DNA of 14,589 nucleotides, from contig DXXK01000043.1 of assembly GCA_019416425.1 (NCBI GenBank), positions 1-14,589 on the forward strand, read 5' to 3'. The first letter of the stretch is position 1. Each line of letters starts with the position of its first letter. The stretch comes from Bacteroidales bacterium (GTDB taxonomy: Bacteria > Bacteroidota > Bacteroidia > Bacteroidales > Muribaculaceae). The notes under the pieces are model-generated. The model did no database searches, was not told the DNA's origin, and worked only from the letters and a program-made list of their open reading frames with translations. Positions 1 to 6,518 of the stretch are shown piece after piece. The position numbers and the translations under genes were made by a program.

Positions 1-77
1 CTCATCGGGATCAACCGAATGGTTGCTCCCTCTTCAATCGAAGAAATCCCCTCCAAAATCTTAATAAATCTTACCAT
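1..77 (-). CDS. 5' end of an unidentified divergent gene (partial)
   Basis: Reading leftward from an ATG at 75-77, the minus strand stays open for 25 codons to the window edge, beginning MVRFIKILEGISSIEEG. I do not recognise the protein and 25 residues are too few to name a family. The case for a real gene rests on context: a minus-strand TATTTTTG box at 116-123 lies about 40 bases upstream of the ATG, with a TTTTTG match further upstream at 146-151, which fits a Bacteroidota promoter with a short A+T-rich leader. It would be transcribed divergently from ribF. A chance open stretch of this length is possible, so confidence is moderate to low. Confidence 0.4.
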   Translation of the reverse strand, partial: MVRFIKILEGISSIEEGATIRLIPM

Positions 78-115
78 AAAAATTAGTTTAAACAACTTCA
101 ATAAGATTTTAAACA

Positions 116-151
116 CAAAAATAGCAAAAAATCGTTGAATATAAGCAAAAA
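116..151 (-). promoter_or_regulatory. Predicted leftward Bacteroidota promoter
   Basis: On the minus strand, TATTTTTG at 116-123 matches the TAnnTTTG -7 consensus of the primary sigma factor in Bacteroidota. A TTTTTG element at 146-151 lies 22 bases upstream of it, slightly wider than the usual 19-21. The start would fall near position 109, giving a leader of about 30 bases before the ATG at 77. This is inferred from the consensus only. Confidence 0.4.
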
Positions 152-158
152 TGCCGCG

Positions 159-178
159 AAAAAGCATTATATTTGCAA
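159..178 (+). promoter_or_regulatory. Predicted promoter of the ribF operon
   Basis: TATATTTG at 168-175 is an exact match to the Bacteroidota -7 consensus TAnnTTTG. It is preceded by an A-tract and followed by CAAAG. No TTTG lies at the expected -33 distance; the nearest TTG is at 135-137, about 30 bases upstream of the -7 box. Transcription would begin near 182 and give a G+C-rich leader of roughly 85 bases before the ribF ATG. The block AAAAAGC-NN-TATATTTGCAA recurs at 14508-14527, at the other end of the window. Confidence 0.6.
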
Positions 179-182
179 AGAT

Positions 183-239
183 ATGCGGCGACGCGGGCGA
201 ATCGGGGTGAAAACCGGGTCTGAAAGCGTTGCCGGATAG
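183..239 (+). other. Possible 18-codon leader ORF upstream of ribF
   Basis: An ATG at 183 opens an 18-codon frame, MRRRGRIGVKTGSESVAG, closed by TAG at 237-239, 29 bases before the ribF start. It sits almost at the predicted transcription start, so it would be nearly leaderless. The arginine-rich beginning may simply reflect G+C-rich sequence. No known riboflavin-responsive leader peptide is recognised, and I see no convincing FMN riboswitch fold. It is recorded as a possibility only. Confidence 0.12.
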
Positions 240-268
240 TCCAAAACAGGCAAGGACAATATAGAATC

Positions 269-1153
269 ATGGGAAACATAATCACGACCGGGACCTTCGA
301 CGGTATCCACCGGGGTCATGTTGAATTGCTGCATACACTTGTCGCCGAGGCCGAGCGTCGCGGAGGTGAGCCCGTTGTCGTCACGTTCGACCGTCATCCG
401 CTGGCGGTGATCGCGCCGACGCGTGCCCCGCACATGCTGATGCTGCCTGAGGACCGCAACGCACGGCTGCGGAGTTACGGTGTGGCGGTGGATGAGGTGC
501 ATTTCGACGAGGCGATCCGTTGCATGAACGCCGGGGATTGGATGGGCCTGCTTCACGACCGCTACGGCGCCGACACGCTGGTGTTGGGTTACGACAACAC
601 CTTCGGGTGCGACGGGGTGGACCTCAGCATGAGGGATTATGGGATACTGGGGCACCGTAATGGGCTGGAGGTGCTGGGCGCGCCGATGGTTCCGGGAGTC
701 AGCTCCAGCGCCATCCGCCGTGCCATAGCGGCAGGCGACATCGCCGCTGCCAACGACATGCTGGGCTACGGCTGGACCATGAGCGGCAACGTGGTGCAGG
801 GGCGCCGCATGGGCCGTTACTTAGGATTCCGCACCGCCAACCTGGCCGTGGATCCGCGTCTGCAGCTGCCCGAACCTGGAGTCTACGCCACCGAGGTGAC
901 GCTGCCCGGCGGCACGATGATGCCGGGGGTCACCAACATCGGCGTGCGTCCCACGTTCGACGACAACGGCGCCGTGTCGGTCGAGACCCATATCCCCGGT
1001 TTCGACGGCAACCTTTACGGCCAGCGAATCACTGTCAGACCCGTGAAGCGCCTCCGTGCAGAGGAAAGGTTCGACACAATCCCATCGCTCCAGGAGCAGA
1101 TAGCAAAGGATATAAACGAAGCGCTGGCCGTGGTTCGGCCCGCCGGCGCATGA
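269..1153 (+). CDS. ribF: Bifunctional riboflavin kinase / FAD synthetase RibF
   Basis: Cytosolic enzyme that phosphorylates riboflavin to FMN and adenylylates FMN to FAD. The N-terminal nucleotidyltransferase domain (about residues 3-155) shows TTGTFDGIHRGH, with the HxGH signature at 14-17, and SSSAIRRAI at 145-153. The C-terminal kinase domain (about 165-290) shows GRRMGRYLGFRTANL at 178-192, GVTNIGVRPTF at 220-230 and VETHIPGFDGNLYG at 238-251, with the expected catalytic Glu at 239. At 294 residues it is slightly shorter than the usual 305-315, because the protein starts almost directly at the first beta strand. Two motifs deviate: GFRTANL replaces the usual GFPTANL, and GYDNTFGCDG replaces the common GxDxxFGxxRxG form, losing its arginine. 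It is the first gene of the plus-strand operon; upp starts 5 bases after its stop. Confidence 0.93.
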   Translation: MGNIITTGTFDGIHRGHVELLHTLVAEAERRGGEPVVVTFDRHPLAVIAPTRAPHMLMLPEDRNARLRSYGVAVDEVHFDEAIRCMNAGDWMGLLHDRYGADTLVLGYDNTFGCDGVDLSMRDYGILGHRNGLEVLGAPMVPGVSSSAIRRAIAAGDIAAANDMLGYGWTMSGNVVQGRRMGRYLGFRTANLAVDPRLQLPEPGVYATEVTLPGGTMMPGVTNIGVRPTFDDNGAVSVETHIPGFDGNLYGQRITVRPVKRLRAEERFDTIPSLQEQIAKDINEALAVVRPAGA

Positions 1154-1158
1154 CATAG

Positions 1159-1821
1159 ATGAAAATGGAAGTAATAAATTTTGACGAACATCCCAGTCTG
1201 GTGAGCCGTTACATGCTGGAGCTGCGCGATGTCGACATACAGCGTGACCCCATGCGTTTCCGTACCAATCTGGAGCGCATAGGCCAGATTATGGCATACG
1301 AGATCTCCAAACGTCTGGACTATAAGGAGACCGAGGTGCAGACACCGCTGGGCACCTGTGTGTGCAAGGAGCCGGCTGACCGTGTCGTGCTTGCCACCAT
1401 CCTGCGTGCGGGGCTACCGTTCCATCATGGATTCCTGTCGTACTTCGACCTGGCTGAGAATGCCTTCGTGAGCGCCTACCGCCGCTACCGCGAGAAGGGC
1501 GACTCCTTCGACATCGTGGTGGAGTACATGGCGACGCCCGGCATCGAGGGCAAGACACTGGTGATCGTGGACCCGATGCTGGCTACGGGCAGCTCCATGG
1601 AGATGGCCTACCAGGCATTGCTGCAGAAGGGCACCCCAGCGCGCATACATGTGGCATCGGTCATCGCCTCGAACCAGAGTGTGGAGTATGTCAAACAGCA
1701 TTTCCCCGAGGACCGTACCACGGTATGGTGCGGCGCCATCGATCCGGAGATAAACCAGCATTCATACATAGTGCCGGGCCTGGGCGATGCCGGTGACCTG
1801 GCGTACGGAGTGAAGGAGTAA
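1159..1821 (+). CDS. upp: Uracil phosphoribosyltransferase
   Basis: Pyrimidine-salvage enzyme that converts uracil plus PRPP to UMP and pyrophosphate in the cytosol. The 220-residue length is near the family norm of about 208-215. The PRPP-binding loop is VIVDPMLATGSS at 136-146, and the uracil-binding C-terminal signature is YIVPGLGDAGDLAYG at 203-217. The segment ILRAGLPFHHGFLSYF at 81-96 corresponds to the usual ILRAGL...DG region but reads differently after ILRAGL, which suggests a divergent UPRTase subgroup. The L in GDAGDLAYG replaces the more common R or K. An in-frame ATG at 1165 (third codon) is an alternative start; the upstream one leaves only a 5-base gap from ribF, suggesting co-transcription and perhaps coupled translation. 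Confidence 0.92.
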   Translation: MKMEVINFDEHPSLVSRYMLELRDVDIQRDPMRFRTNLERIGQIMAYEISKRLDYKETEVQTPLGTCVCKEPADRVVLATILRAGLPFHHGFLSYFDLAENAFVSAYRRYREKGDSFDIVVEYMATPGIEGKTLVIVDPMLATGSSMEMAYQALLQKGTPARIHVASVIASNQSVEYVKQHFPEDRTTVWCGAIDPEINQHSYIVPGLGDAGDLAYGVKE

Positions 1822-1848
1822 GTTTTAAGTCAGAAGTCATAAGAAGCC

Positions 1849-2946
1849 ATGCGGTTACAGAGCATCGACACGTTGAATTTCAAGAACATCGAGGAGGCCC
1901 GGCTGGAGCTTTCCCCGGGTGTCAACTGCTTTGTTGGCCGCAACGGGATGGGGAAGAGCAATCTGCTGGAGGCGGTGTATTTCCTGAGCCTGGCTCGTCC
2001 CATGCAGTCCATGCCGGAGTCGGGCTTGATACGCCACGGCGAGGAGATGCTGCTGGTCAAGGGCCATTACATCATGGATTCCGGGGCGGAGGAGGATGTC
2101 AGTATCGGCATCAAGCGCGGCAAGGGGAAGACCGTGCTGCGCAACGGCAAGGAGTATGACCGCATCTCGGAGCATATCGGCCGGTTTCCCATCGTGGCGG
2201 TGACGCCGTCGGACTCGAACTTAGTGACCGGCAGCGGCGAGGTACGCCGCAAGCTGCTGGATGTGGTCATCTCGCAGACCGACCGGGCCTATCTGTCTGA
2301 ACTGATCCGTTACAACCGGTCGCTGGAGAGCCGCAACCGTATGCTGCGTGCCGGCGTGCGCGACAAGCTGCTGTACGAGAGTGTGGAGAGCGGCCTGGCA
2401 TCGGCCGCGGCCACTGTCCACAGGGCGCGCCGCGACTGGACCGAGGCGTTGAAGCCGTTGTTCCAGAAGTATTACTCGGCCGTATCGGGCGATGCCGAGC
2501 GTGTGTCGCTGGGCTACGAGTCCCCTCTGGACCATACCACGCTCAAGGAACTGCTTGACAGCGTCCGCGCCAAGGATGTGGTGCTGGGCTTCACCAGTCA
2601 GGGAGTGCACCGCGATGACCTGAAGATGGAGTTAGGCGGCCATTCGCTGCGGCGGGTAGGCAGCCAGGGCCAGCTCAAAAGCTATGTGATCGCGTTGCGT
2701 CTGGCCATCTTCGAGTTCCTGCGCGAGCGCACGAGCTTGACTCCGATCCTGCTGCTGGACGACATATTCGACAAACTGGACTCGGACCGTGTGGGCCATA
2801 TCATGGAGGCCGTGAGCGGCGGCAACGCCTTCGGGCAGATATTCATCACCGATACGAACCGCGAGCATCTGGACGAGACCATCGCGGCGCTGCAGGGTCC
2901 CAGCGCCCTGTTCGGAGTGGAGGAGGGCAAATTCACGGCGATATGA
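1849..2946 (+). CDS. recF: DNA replication/repair protein RecF
   Basis: SMC-like ABC ATPase that, with RecO and RecR, loads RecA at single-strand gaps. At 365 residues it has the standard length. It carries the Walker A motif GRNGMGKSN (30-38), the conserved GVHRDDL (252-258), the ABC signature GSQGQLK (271-277) and the Walker B/D-loop ILLLDDIFDKLD (300-311). All ATPase elements appear intact. It starts 27 bases after upp. Its stop codon overlaps the start of the DUF721 gene in an ATGA arrangement (2943-2946), so the two are very probably translationally coupled. Here recF is not beside dnaA, dnaN or gyrB, the classical setting; pairing with a DUF721 gene is a familiar alternative in Bacteroidota. 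Confidence 0.95.
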   Translation: MRLQSIDTLNFKNIEEARLELSPGVNCFVGRNGMGKSNLLEAVYFLSLARPMQSMPESGLIRHGEEMLLVKGHYIMDSGAEEDVSIGIKRGKGKTVLRNGKEYDRISEHIGRFPIVAVTPSDSNLVTGSGEVRRKLLDVVISQTDRAYLSELIRYNRSLESRNRMLRAGVRDKLLYESVESGLASAAATVHRARRDWTEALKPLFQKYYSAVSGDAERVSLGYESPLDHTTLKELLDSVRAKDVVLGFTSQGVHRDDLKMELGGHSLRRVGSQGQLKSYVIALRLAIFEFLRERTSLTPILLLDDIFDKLDSDRVGHIMEAVSGGNAFGQIFITDTNREHLDETIAALQGPSALFGVEEGKFTAI

Positions 2947-3236
2947 AGCGGCTGGATGCGGAGGAACTGGGCGACGTGCTGCGGCGCACCATCGAGGAGC
3001 AGAACATGACGCAGAAGCTGCTTGAGACACGCGCCTGCGCCATGCTGCCCGCCATTCTGGGACGTCCCTTGGCCGACATGTGCGGTGCTCCGACTGTCCG
3101 CGCCGGCGTGATGTATGTGCCCGTGCCAAACGCATCCCTGCGGAGTGACCTGATGATGAACCGTTCCCGCCTGCTCGGCATAATCAACAAGACTTTAAGA
3201 CGCGATGTCGTCACCGACATCCGTTTCACCTCATAA
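2943..3236 (+). CDS. DUF721 / DciA-like protein
   Basis: Small protein of 97 residues that fits the DUF721 family: an N-terminal helix (DAEELGDVLRRTIEEQ), a middle section containing AMLPAILGRPLADMC, then a short beta section (VRAGVMYVPVPNASLRSDL) and a final helix with RDVVTDIRF. The helix, 'W/LP.ilG' turn, strand and 'L+.eL' order is the recognisable family pattern. Family members related to DciA recruit the replicative helicase DnaB in bacteria lacking DnaC or DnaI, so a role in replication initiation or restart is likely, and the overlap with recF agrees with that. No enzymatic motif is present. The assignment rests on pattern and context rather than a measured match. Confidence 0.8.
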   Translation: MKRLDAEELGDVLRRTIEEQNMTQKLLETRACAMLPAILGRPLADMCGAPTVRAGVMYVPVPNASLRSDLMMNRSRLLGIINKTLRRDVVTDIRFTS

Positions 3237-3260
3237 ACCATTAATTACCAACAACGGCTA

Positions 3261-3713
3261 ATGATCGATATAGATTCAATACCTCCGATTTCCGATTTCC
3301 ACCATTGGATCAAGGTGGAGATTCGTTTCAATGACATCGATATCCTGGGTCATGTCAACAATACGGTCTATTTTTCGTTTTATGATACAGGGAAGGCCAT
3401 GTATTTTAAGGACATCGTGGACTGGGATATCGATTGGAAGACGGTGGAGACCGTCATCGCCAACGTGGAGTGCAGCTATCTGAAGCCGTTGATGTTCGGC
3501 GACGACATCATCTGCGCCACACGCTGCGAGTCCATCCATGACCGCAGCTTCCATCTGCTGCAGGTGCTGGCGGACCGCAACACGGGCGAGATCAAGTCGG
3601 CCTGCCGGTCGGTTATGGTCAGTTTCGACCCGGCGACGCAGAAGTCGGCTCCGATGCCCGCGAGGTGGCGCCGTGCGCTGGAACGTTCCATCGCCAAGAA
3701 CGTAAACGATTGA
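3261..3713 (+). CDS. Hotdog-fold acyl-CoA thioesterase (4HBT/YbgC type)
   Basis: A 150-residue hotdog-fold protein. The family motif with catalytic Asp appears as RFNDIDILGHVNNTVYFSFY at 22-41, matching the D-x-D-x-x-GHVNN-x-x-Y pattern of 4-hydroxybenzoyl-CoA/YbgC-type thioesterases. The remainder (VECSYLKPLMFGDDI, then SACRSVMVSFD) follows the usual strand order. Such enzymes hydrolyse acyl-CoA or acyl-ACP thioesters in the cytosol; the acyl substrate cannot be read from sequence. The C-terminal 20 residues are basic (ARWRRALERSIAK). The next gene begins 3 bases after its stop. A housekeeping role in acyl-chain turnover, possibly linked to envelope lipid synthesis beside the Kdo gene, is inference. 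Confidence 0.85.
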   Translation: MIDIDSIPPISDFHHWIKVEIRFNDIDILGHVNNTVYFSFYDTGKAMYFKDIVDWDIDWKTVETVIANVECSYLKPLMFGDDIICATRCESIHDRSFHLLQVLADRNTGEIKSACRSVMVSFDPATQKSAPMPARWRRALERSIAKNVND

Positions 3714-3716
3714 ACC

Positions 3717-4343
3717 ATGGAGAATCTTGAAGAACTGATGCAAGACATCCTGCGTCACGAGGCGCAGGCCATCCTGAATATACCGGTAACCGATGGCTAT
3801 GGCCGTGCCGTGGACCTGATTGTGGAGCATGTGAACCGCCGTGGCGGCAAGCTGATATGCTCGGGCATGGGCAAGGCGGGCCAGATAGCCATGAACATAG
3901 CCACCACGTTCTGCAGCACCGGGACGCCGGCTGTGTTCCTGCATCCCAGCGAGGCGCAGCATGGCGACCTGGGCATAATCCAGCGCAACGACCTGATGCT
4001 GCTGCTGTCCAACTCGGGCAAGACGCGCGAGATCGTGGAGCTGGTCCAGCTGGCACGGGTGCTGAACCCCGGCATCCCCATCATCGTCATCACGGGCAAT
4101 CCCGACTCGCTGTTGGGTCAGGCGGGCGACGTGACGCTGGCAACCGGCAACAGTCCGGAGGTGTGCCCGTTGGGGCTGACGCCAACCACCTCCACCACGA
4201 TGATGACTGTCATGGGCGATGTCCTGGTGGTGGCCACGATGAAGGCCATCGGCTTCACCAAGGAGGAGTACGCGAAGCGCCATCACGGCGGATATCTGGG
4301 ACATAAGTCCTCCGGTCAAACCGGAAACCCGTCTATTTGTTGA
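3717..4343 (+). CDS. kdsD: SIS-domain sugar-phosphate isomerase, probable arabinose-5-phosphate isomerase (KdsD/KpsF family)
   Basis: Probable aldo-keto isomerase converting ribulose-5-phosphate to arabinose-5-phosphate, the first committed step to Kdo of lipid A-core. The single SIS domain covers nearly all 208 residues, with SGMGKAGQIA (49-58), SEAQHGDLG (78-86), SNSGKTREI (98-106), EVCPLGLTPTTSTT (148-161) and RHHGGYLG (188-195). The last replaces the HPGGxLG of E. coli KdsD. The two C-terminal CBS domains found in the 320-residue E. coli enzyme are absent; the frame ends by a genuine stop soon after the SIS domain, with no CBS remnant before the next gene. Single-domain isomerases of this type are known, including in Bacteroides, so this is probably a natural short form rather than a truncation. 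Confidence 0.85.
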   Translation: MENLEELMQDILRHEAQAILNIPVTDGYGRAVDLIVEHVNRRGGKLICSGMGKAGQIAMNIATTFCSTGTPAVFLHPSEAQHGDLGIIQRNDLMLLLSNSGKTREIVELVQLARVLNPGIPIIVITGNPDSLLGQAGDVTLATGNSPEVCPLGLTPTTSTTMMTVMGDVLVVATMKAIGFTKEEYAKRHHGGYLGHKSSGQTGNPSIC

Positions 4344-4364
4344 TAATATATATACAGCTACGAT

Positions 4365-5246
4365 ATGAGTCTGATAGATTATGAGCCCCTGGAGAGAGGG
4401 ATGAAATTGATAGCGGAGGATGCAGCGATCCTGCACGATGCCGTTGAATCGCGCCGGGAGGCCATGGAATACTTCGAGAACGAGGACTTCAAGAAGGCGT
4501 TGGAGAAGACCGTCGAGTCTCTGCGCCGCATGCGCGAGTTCTCGGACTTCACGCAGCTGGATTTCCGCGAGCTGCTGGTTGTAGAGCTGTTCGATCTGTC
4601 GATGATCCACTATGCGCTGAAGGACTACAAGCAGTCCAAGAAGGAGCTGGAGCATATCTACAAGTTCCTGGAGCCGCTGCTGAAGCTCGACGCGGAGCGT
4701 TTCGGCAAGTATCATGTCATGGCGATGGAGCTGTCGACGCAGATATTGCGGAGCCGCAAGCGTATGCTGGACATGCTGGCCAAGCAGCAGATCCACACGG
4801 GTATCCTGTATGAGAAGGTCAACGCCGGCGTTGCCACGGCCACTGACAAGCTGGTGGAGTCGCTGTGCAAGGATGCGGAGATGATGGCGTCGACGGGCGA
4901 TTACAAGGGAGCCGTGAAGTTCTACATGGAGGCTATCAAGCTGTCGAAGAAGCGTGCAGGCCGCGTAACGCGCCGCGAGGTTGCCATGACCATCGAGATG
5001 GCGCGTCTGATGATGAAGAGCCGTCAGTCCGTGGACCGCGCAAAGCGTCTGCTGAATGCCATATTGCCGCATGCCATCGCGCTGGAGACAGTGGAGCTGG
5101 AGCAGGAGATCCTGTCGCTCCTGGAGGAGGCGGACCGGGAGGATACGCACGATTCGCTGTGGAAGACGATGATGTCCAAGATGCAGGCGGCCACTAAACG
5201 TATAACCAAGAAAAAGGATAAGGGAAATGAGTCAGAAGAGCAATAA
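4365..5246 (+). CDS. Uncharacterised helical (TPR-like) protein
   Basis: I do not recognise this 293-residue protein. It is predicted to be almost entirely alpha-helical, with no signal peptide or membrane segment. Segments such as EYFENEDFKKALEKTVESL (about 34-52), DLSMIHYALKDYKQSKKEL (about 77-95) and MASTGDYKGAVKFYMEAI (about 173-190) have the 'x-G/N-D-y/f-k-x-A' turn and helix pairing typical of tetratricopeptide-like repeats. The last 25 residues are charged (KRITKKKDKGNESEEQ). A TPR-like scaffold that binds a protein partner is plausible. Its last 20 bases overlap the start of the downstream SlyD-type gene, implying coupled translation, so a role with that peptidyl-prolyl isomerase is a reasonable hypothesis. 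No catalytic motif is visible. Confidence 0.85.
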   Translation: MSLIDYEPLERGMKLIAEDAAILHDAVESRREAMEYFENEDFKKALEKTVESLRRMREFSDFTQLDFRELLVVELFDLSMIHYALKDYKQSKKELEHIYKFLEPLLKLDAERFGKYHVMAMELSTQILRSRKRMLDMLAKQQIHTGILYEKVNAGVATATDKLVESLCKDAEMMASTGDYKGAVKFYMEAIKLSKKRAGRVTRREVAMTIEMARLMMKSRQSVDRAKRLLNAILPHAIALETVELEQEILSLLEEADREDTHDSLWKTMMSKMQAATKRITKKKDKGNESEEQ

Positions 5247-5838
5247 GGTAGAACCGGGTATGTTCGTGGAATATGCCTACACCGTGACTAATGCTGCGGA
5301 CGGCAGTTTGCTGTTCGAGGCTACGACGGCGCACCCGGACCAGATGGTGTTCGGTGCGAGCCAGGAGGTCATCCCGGCGCTGGCCAACGCCATGGAGGGC
5401 CTTGGCCAGGGCGACCGTTTCGAGATCACTTTGCCGCCTGAGGCTGCTTTCGGCGACTTGAACCCGGATTACATCATGGAGCTGGACCGCACGGTGTTCA
5501 GCGAGGACGGCAAGCTGCCCGAGCAGGTTAAGGTCGGCGCGGCGTTGCCGATGATGACGGGCGAGGGTTACCGTATTGTCGGTGTGGTCAAGGAGATCGG
5601 CGACAAGGTTACGATGGACTTCAACCATCCCTTCGCGGGCCTGACGGTTACGTTCCAGGGTGAGGTGGTCAAGGTACGTCCGGCCACCGAGGAGGATATC
5701 CATCCCACTTCCGGCTGTGGCGGTTGCGGAGGCGGCTGCTGTGGCGGTGGCGAAGGCTCCTGCGGCGACGGCGGTTGTGGTGACGGCGAGGGTTCCGGCT
5801 CCTGCTGCTCCTCCAACGGCGGCGGCTGCTGCCACTGA
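5227..5838 (+). CDS. slyD: SlyD-type FKBP peptidyl-prolyl isomerase with Cys-rich metal-binding tail
   Basis: Cytosolic prolyl cis-trans isomerase and chaperone of the SlyD branch. The FKBP half is split by the insert-in-flap chaperone domain: FKBP strands at about 11-77 (VEYAYTV; ALANAMEGLGQGDRFEITLPPEAAFGD), the insert at about 78-130, then the returning DFNHPFAGLTVTF (131-143) and VVKVRPATEED (147-157). Residues 161-203 form a low-complexity tail with ten cysteines in CGGC, CC and SC spacings amid Gly and Asp/Glu, ending in Cys-Cys-His. E. coli SlyD has a His/Cys-rich tail that binds nickel, so metal binding or metallocentre delivery is likely, but here Cys dominates. It begins inside the last codons of the upstream helical-protein gene and is last in the operon, 40 bases before the convergent hairpin. 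Confidence 0.9.
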   Translation: MSQKSNKVEPGMFVEYAYTVTNAADGSLLFEATTAHPDQMVFGASQEVIPALANAMEGLGQGDRFEITLPPEAAFGDLNPDYIMELDRTVFSEDGKLPEQVKVGAALPMMTGEGYRIVGVVKEIGDKVTMDFNHPFAGLTVTFQGEVVKVRPATEEDIHPTSGCGGCGGGCCGGGEGSCGDGGCGDGEGSGSCCSSNGGGCCH

Positions 5839-5877
5839 TATCACCAGAACCTGTTTTCAGGGAATAGAGTGTCGTAA

Positions 5878-5934
5878 AAACATTATCCGTGTCGAATTCG
5901 TAAATTTTTTACGAATTCGGCACGGATAATGTTT
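5878..5934. terminator. Bidirectional intrinsic terminator between slyD and ribH
   Basis: Two 27-base arms (5878-5904 and 5908-5934) pair around a 3-base TTT loop at 5905-5907. All positions are Watson-Crick except one G-U (5892 with 5920). The right arm is followed by GTTTT on the plus strand, and the left arm is preceded by an A-run at 5876-5880 that reads as a U-run on the minus strand. It sits midway between the convergent slyD and ribH stops, so it can end transcripts from either side. The stem is longer than most intrinsic terminators. Confidence 0.85.
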
Positions 5935-5961
5935 GTTTTGGATACTAATTGGAGATTTTGA

Positions 5962-6462
5962 TTATTTGGTGAGGGAGTGGTGGAGGTTGGACATGTGGAT
6001 TGCGGCGACGGCGGCTTCGGAGCCTTTGTTGCCGAGCGGGCCACCGGCGCGGTCCAGGGCCTCCTGGAACTTGTTGACCGTCAGGACACCGAAAATCACC
6101 GGTGCCTCCCCCAGGGCGTTCAGCCGGGCGGTACCCTCGCTGACAATCTGGCAGACGTAGTCGAAATGAGGCGTGTCGCCACGGACCACACAGCCGATGA
6201 TGATCACCGCCGACAGGTCAGGAATGTGCCGCAGCGCGGCCGCCGCGGCGTTAACCAGCTCGACGGTTCCCGGCACAGGATAGACCAGGATGTTCTCGTC
6301 CCGAACCCCAGCATCGTGCAGGGTCTGTATCGCGCCGTCGCGCAACGCATTCGTCACTTCCGGATTCCATTCAGCCGAGAAAATCGCACACTTGAATCCC
6401 GCGGGATCCTTCAGTTCCGGAACCTGCAGCGTCGTTCCGTTCGTATTCAGTATCGTAGACAT
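5962..6462 (-). CDS. ribH: 6,7-dimethyl-8-ribityllumazine synthase (RibH)
   Basis: Riboflavin-pathway enzyme condensing 5-amino-6-ribitylaminouracil with 3,4-dihydroxy-2-butanone-4-phosphate; it usually forms pentamers or 60-mer capsids in the cytosol. At 166 residues it is of normal length (about 155-165). Motifs are SAEWNPEVT (29-37, the ribityl-binding Trp region), PVPGTVELV (62-70), GCVVRGDTPHFDYV (90-103, with the conserved catalytic His at 99), FGVLT (124-128) and GNKGSEAA (144-151). All key positions are present. It is the last gene of the minus-strand run, 56 bases beyond the DUF4919-like gene. I see no consensus -7 box in that gap, so it probably relies on upstream transcription. Other rib genes (ribA/B, D, E) are not in this window. 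Confidence 0.94.
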   Translation of the reverse strand: MSTILNTNGTTLQVPELKDPAGFKCAIFSAEWNPEVTNALRDGAIQTLHDAGVRDENILVYPVPGTVELVNAAAAALRHIPDLSAVIIIGCVVRGDTPHFDYVCQIVSEGTARLNALGEAPVIFGVLTVNKFQEALDRAGGPLGNKGSEAAVAAIHMSNLHHSLTK

Positions 6463-6518
6463 GATTCTTTACAATTAAAAACGCAGTCCAAGGCCGAGAC
6501 TCAGGCGGCAGCAACTGA

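Noticed and set aside
176..268. FMN riboswitch in the ribF leader
   Set aside because: I could not find the conserved multi-helix FMN aptamer segments, and ribF in this phylum is not usually under one. Short pairings such as TTGCC/GGCAA are too weak to call.
4344..4364. Possible internal promoter in the A+T-rich gap before the helical-protein gene
   Set aside because: The TAATATATATA stretch does not match TAnnTTTG and no -33 element is in place. It is more probably an A+T-rich translation initiation region.
3276..5150. A 624-codon minus-strand open frame opposite the thioesterase, kdsD and helical-protein genes
   Set aside because: It is antisense to three genes with clear family motifs or good coding context. 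Its translation is rich in His, Gln, Arg and Leu with no recognisable domain, as expected of a G+C-rich shadow frame.
5660..5929. Plus-strand frame over the SlyD Cys/Gly tail, rich in Ala/Val/Pro
   Set aside because: It is a frame shadow of the G+C-rich repeat-like coding for the Cys tail, and it runs through the terminator hairpin.
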